64,000 nt of DNA from Alteromonadaceae bacterium Bs31 (GTDB lineage Bacteria; Pseudomonadota; Gammaproteobacteria; Pseudomonadales; Cellvibrionaceae): the NCBI GenBank assembly GCA_900177435.1, contig FXAI01000003.1, forward strand, positions 379,254 to 443,253. Reading direction: 5' to 3'. The notes below the pieces were generated by a model. That model saw only the letters and a list, made by a program, of their open reading frames with translations, did not search any database and had not been told where the DNA came from. The stretch's first letter is position 1. Each line of letters begins with the position of its first letter. Positions 61,164 through 64,000 of this stretch are shown one piece after another. Both the position numbers and the translations under genes were made by a program.

Positions 61164-61262
61164 CATTTTCGGTAACCGTTCGACCCGCATCAGGCTTCGG
61201 TGCTAAATGCTAGGGCACTGGCTTTGCGTCCCCGTGTTTCCACGGGTTTGCCTTTTTCGGTA
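61164..61262 (-). promoter_or_regulatory. Cyclic-di-GMP-I (GEMM) riboswitch
   Basis: On the minus strand the leader reads GGCAAACCCGTGGAAACACGG, then GGACGCAAAGCC, then AGTGCCCTAGC, and later a helix 3 strand ending GGTTACCG. This is the classic GEMM-I core: GGCAAACC, a GAAA-capped P1b stem (CCCGTG/CACGGG), the ACGCAAAGCC strand and the distal RGGTTACCG-like strand. It ends about 60 bp before the GTG of the 170-residue membrane protein gene. Whether it turns the gene on or off is not visible. Confidence 0.88.
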
Positions 61263-61514
61263 TCAATAAGGTATGAGCCAGCGAGAGATTACAAGAGAGG
61301 TGTAAGCTATGCATTGGCGATACGCACTACCGGAGGCTGGTTGCTGTATTTAAAGCACCGACCTCTGAGCATTATCTGAGAATTACCTCACAAACACCAT
61401 GAGTTTCAGCCCGCGTTCAATACCAATATTTTATAGTCAAGCGTATATCTATAGCTGAACGACAAAAAGCCATAAGTATTTATTAAATATTACGATGCTC
61501 TTTTTACGGTATTC
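61263..61514. other. Promoter region for the riboswitch transcript
   Basis: The 252 bp between the riboswitch and the end of the MFS gene hold no gene. The promoter for the riboswitch-controlled transcript must lie here, probably in the AT-rich part near 61270-61300. Confidence 0.4.
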
Positions 61515-62726
61515 TTATAAAGGTTTTAAGGCGCTTCGCCGGAAAAGCTTTGCAACAATGGACCGCCCTTCACAGCGGCCAAGCAAAAAAATCAGAATGG
61601 CAAGGGTGCAAACAAACACATTGACGAGAAATATATCGCGATAACTGTAGAGTTCCGCCACCGTGGCGATAACAACGGAACCTATAACATTACCAATACT
61701 AATACTGCTTAAATACAGTGCCAGAGGAGCATGGGAATAGGCGGGCATTTTCCACTGAAACCAGTTAATACCGACACCGGCAACAAAACCAATAAACAGT
61801 GCATTAAATATTTGCAAGACCATCATTTGCCATAGATAGTCCGCCAACCAAACACCTGCATTTAAGGCAAGAGCGGCAAGTGCTCCAACTCGAATAAAGG
61901 ATGTAAGTGTAAAACGTGAACCTAGCCAGGCGGCAAATATCATTATTGGAATTTCACACGCTGCAGCAAGGCCGTACATCCAGCCAGCATAATGCACATC
62001 TAAAAAGAGTACTTTTTTAAGAAACAATGGCAACGCTATCATATAGCTTTGATTGGCCGCAAATAGCAGCGCAAAAGCCAACACTGCAGGGTATAAATAC
62101 CGCTTGGCTTGCGGCGTAATTTCTTCATTATTCTGGCTTGGCAATTTAACATTCGGCAATAAAAATAGAGCAACCAGTGCAACCAGAAAATACAAAACCC
62201 CCGTTAAGCGATACAACTCTGCAAAATTTATTTTTTGCAGCAGGCTAAAACCCAAAGGCGGGCCTATTACCCACGCCAGTGCAACACTTGCACGCACCAA
62301 GGCATTAAACATGCTTTGCTGTTGTGCGCTTAGGTTTTCATCCGCGTATTGTCGTGCCAAGCCAAGTATCTGCGTTGCAGCAATAAAAGAGAGGCTAAAT
62401 AGCGTGGTGGCAGTAATTAACACCATGGGATAAGAACGAAAATGTGCAAAACCAAAACAAGCAAGACCGCCAACAAACATGCTGAAGGCGATTAATTTTT
62501 TTTGATTAAACGTTCGCTCCGACCAAAGGCTTATGGTTTGCCCATACATCATTGCTGATAGCGCAACGGAAACAAAAAACAGACCGATTAGCACTGGTCG
62601 TACCTGCAGCTCTTCTGCAAGAAAATAGCTCAGCCCTGGCACTACCAAGGCATACAACGCACCAACCATCAATGACATGCTGTAAATAAGCCAAGCGGCG
62701 GGAGAAGTGAGGGAGCTCTTATTCAA
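61515..62726 (-). CDS. MFS transporter of the sugar-efflux (SET) type
   Basis: This 403-residue protein has about 12 membrane helices. The family features include ARQYADENLSAQQQSMFNALVRASVALAWVIGPPLGFSL, typical of SetA/SetB-like sugar efflux transporters. It likely exports sugars or glycosides, which would be consistent with a cell that releases many sugars by hydrolysis. The start is a TTG at 62726 (AGGTCCGATTCC upstream). It is followed by the YbaK-HDOD gene on the same strand after about 130 bp. Confidence 0.83.
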   Translation of the reverse strand: MNKSSLTSPAAWLIYSMSLMVGALYALVVPGLSYFLAEELQVRPVLIGLFFVSVALSAMMYGQTISLWSERTFNQKKLIAFSMFVGGLACFGFAHFRSYPMVLITATTLFSLSFIAATQILGLARQYADENLSAQQQSMFNALVRASVALAWVIGPPLGFSLLQKINFAELYRLTGVLYFLVALVALFLLPNVKLPSQNNEEITPQAKRYLYPAVLAFALLFAANQSYMIALPLFLKKVLFLDVHYAGWMYGLAAACEIPIMIFAAWLGSRFTLTSFIRVGALAALALNAGVWLADYLWQMMVLQIFNALFIGFVAGVGINWFQWKMPAYSHAPLALYLSSISIGNVIGSVVIATVAELYSYRDIFLVNVFVCTLAILIFLLGRCEGRSIVAKLFRRSALKPL

Positions 62727-62857
62727 GGAATCGGACCTGCTGTGAAAACTCTTCGAATTTTACGCAGGTGGGTGTGAAAGCTAGGTTGAGTATTTTGGGC
62801 GGGAACGTTCGAACGACAAGTTCAGCCCCCGAGAGGGCCGAGCTCTTTTTTTATCGG

Positions 62858-64000
62858 CTAGCCTCGCATTTGCTCTGCTATTGCGTCAAGGTCCTGGCCG
62901 GACTCCAGAATATTATCCACTGTAATTTTGGCCGTTGCCGCATCCAGGTGCAGCTCTGTAAACAGGCTATCAGGTATCTGGCGAGGGCTGCCGCTGCCAA
63001 AACCCGCATTGGCTAACATTGCTTGGGCGATATAAACCAGTTTGGCGTACTCAGCGTTTACACCATCAAATTTGGGATTGTTCTGCTGCCTTAGTGCGAC
63101 CACAACCTCTTCTGGCATATTCCAGTTATCCATCAGCCAGGAGGCCATCTGATTGCCGGTTATCCCCAGAATGTGCTGCTCTATCGCTGCGGATGGGGCT
63201 TGAGGGTTGGCTTTGCCCAGCCGTTCGATACTGGAGAAATAAGGAGGAAACACTTCAGCCATTACCAGATAGCCAAAGTTATTTAACAAGCCTGAGAGAT
63301 AAGCCATACCGAAGCCTGGACGATGCTCCCGCGCAATACTGGTTACCAGGCCTTCAACCACAGCGGCAGTGTAGACGGCACCGCGCCAATAACGAGAAAC
63401 GTGCCTTGGTGTAAGACATTGCATGGTCATGGTTTTTCCGAGTGCAAGCCCCAGAGACAGGTTAAGCACCATGTCGAAACCCAGCACCCGCACAATGGCA
63501 TCGTGTACCGATTTAATTTTCCCCGGCGCAGAGTAGTAAGGCGACGCAGCCCAACTCACCACTTGTGCCGCCAGGCTCGGGTCAATCTCAACAATATTGG
63601 CCAGGTCGTTAATGTCGGCATTGGGGTCGGCGCGCAATTTAATAATACGCTGCGCTGTTTCCGGTAAGGGAGGCAACTCAAGGGTTTCATCCAGTCGCTG
63701 CTTTATACGCTTTTGCGTAAAGCGTTTTACCGAGTCAAATATCTTCGCTTCGTCGTCACCGTCATCTTCTGTCAGCGTTGGCATATCTACCGCACAGCGG
63801 GCTCTGTCGGAGGTAGCAACGATTTGGGTAAAATCTTGCTGGGAGATTTCCAGCAGATCGCCACCACTACCGGGCTCTAACAAGAGGGTTTTCTTATCCA
63901 GTAAGCTTTCATCGACAATGGTCTGCATACCCTGCCAGCGGGGTATCGCAGGAACACATACAAGCTCCTGCTGACGAATAAGCGGCTTAAGGTCATCCAT
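62858..64000 (-). CDS. YbaK/aminoacyl-tRNA deacylase-HDOD fusion, 5' end cut by the window
   Basis: Only the last 380 residues are inside the window; the upstream start is beyond 64000. The first 70 residues match the end of a YbaK-type aminoacyl-tRNA deacylase domain (VPAIPRWQGMQTIVDESLLD, LLEISQQDFTQIV). The rest is an HDOD domain (about 110-330): LPPLPETAQRIIKLRADPNADINDLANIVEIDPSLAAQVVSWA and LNNFGYLVMAEVFPPYF. HDOD proteins often act as scaffolds in signalling cascades. The methionine at 64000 is probably internal. Confidence 0.85.
   Translation of the reverse strand: MDDLKPLIRQQELVCVPAIPRWQGMQTIVDESLLDKKTLLLEPGSGGDLLEISQQDFTQIVATSDRARCAVDMPTLTEDDGDDEAKIFDSVKRFTQKRIKQRLDETLELPPLPETAQRIIKLRADPNADINDLANIVEIDPSLAAQVVSWAASPYYSAPGKIKSVHDAIVRVLGFDMVLNLSLGLALGKTMTMQCLTPRHVSRYWRGAVYTAAVVEGLVTSIAREHRPGFGMAYLSGLLNNFGYLVMAEVFPPYFSSIERLGKANPQAPSAAIEQHILGITGNQMASWLMDNWNMPEEVVVALRQQNNPKFDGVNAEYAKLVYIAQAMLANAGFGSGSPRQIPDSLFTELHLDAATAKITVDNILESGQDLDAIAEQMRG

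Overview
The window looks like chromosomal DNA of a polysaccharide-degrading marine-type gammaproteobacterium of the Cellvibrionaceae group (Teredinibacter / Saccharophagus / Cellvibrio relatives). The main reasons are the long polyserine linkers joining carbohydrate-binding modules (CBM2, CBM5, CBM10, CBM6-like) to GH5 and GH10 catalytic domains, and the gammaproteobacterial versions of OxyR, PspF, PhoBR, UbiA and HU. This placement is inferred from protein style; no 16S gene is present and no search was run.

Layout. 1-7.7 kb: a 50-bp repeat pair, ridA, comB, oxyR, a lipoprotein M1 aminopeptidase, a LamB-type porin and a nitroreductase. 8.2-10.5 kb: a CBM2-CBM5-CBM22/GH10 xylanase. 10.7-15.5 kb: pirin/azoR with a divergent LysR regulator, a GFA-family protein behind a LexA-type box, a lipoprotein GH12 glucanase and a DUF1275 membrane protein. 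15.6-18.6 kb: an accessory patch with the 3' remnant of a GH5 gene and its terminator, palindromic MITE-like elements, and six intact or decayed copies of a small secreted two-cysteine protein family. 18.9-25.4 kb: signalling genes (Hpt-HATPase protein, REC-GGDEF protein, PspF), a LysE exporter, a five-unit 50-bp double-hairpin repeat, a cupin and a PhoD-like phosphatase. 25.7-32.7 kb: a tightly overlapping RDD / SpoIIM-like / DUF4129 / DUF4350 / MoxR / DUF58 operon.

32.8-41.9 kb: three minus-strand cellulase genes built from shared modules, including a 1295-residue protein with a different GH5 domain at each end. 42.3-51.3 kb: housekeeping and regulation (DUF1287, a lipoprotein methyltransferase, a FemAB-like protein, phoBR, ubiA, HU, a dicarboxylate/amino-acid symporter, DUF2130). 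51.7-64 kb: a surface beta-helix lipoprotein with a polyserine tether, a three-gene outer-membrane operon (TraF-like), a K+ channel, DUF502, a lipoprotein plus M48 protease pair, a membrane protein behind a cyclic-di-GMP-I (GEMM) riboswitch, a sugar-efflux-type MFS transporter and a truncated YbaK-HDOD protein.

How it fits together. The secreted GH5, GH10 and GH12 enzymes would attack cellulose, xylan and mixed or xyloglucans outside the cell. LamB could import oligosaccharides and the MFS protein could export sugars. The c-di-GMP elements (GGDEF-like protein, riboswitch) suggest surface-associated control. The most unusual parts are the 15.6-18.6 kb small-protein cluster with its palindromic elements, and the two loci of double-hairpin 50-bp repeats. 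No rRNA, tRNA or CRISPR array was found.
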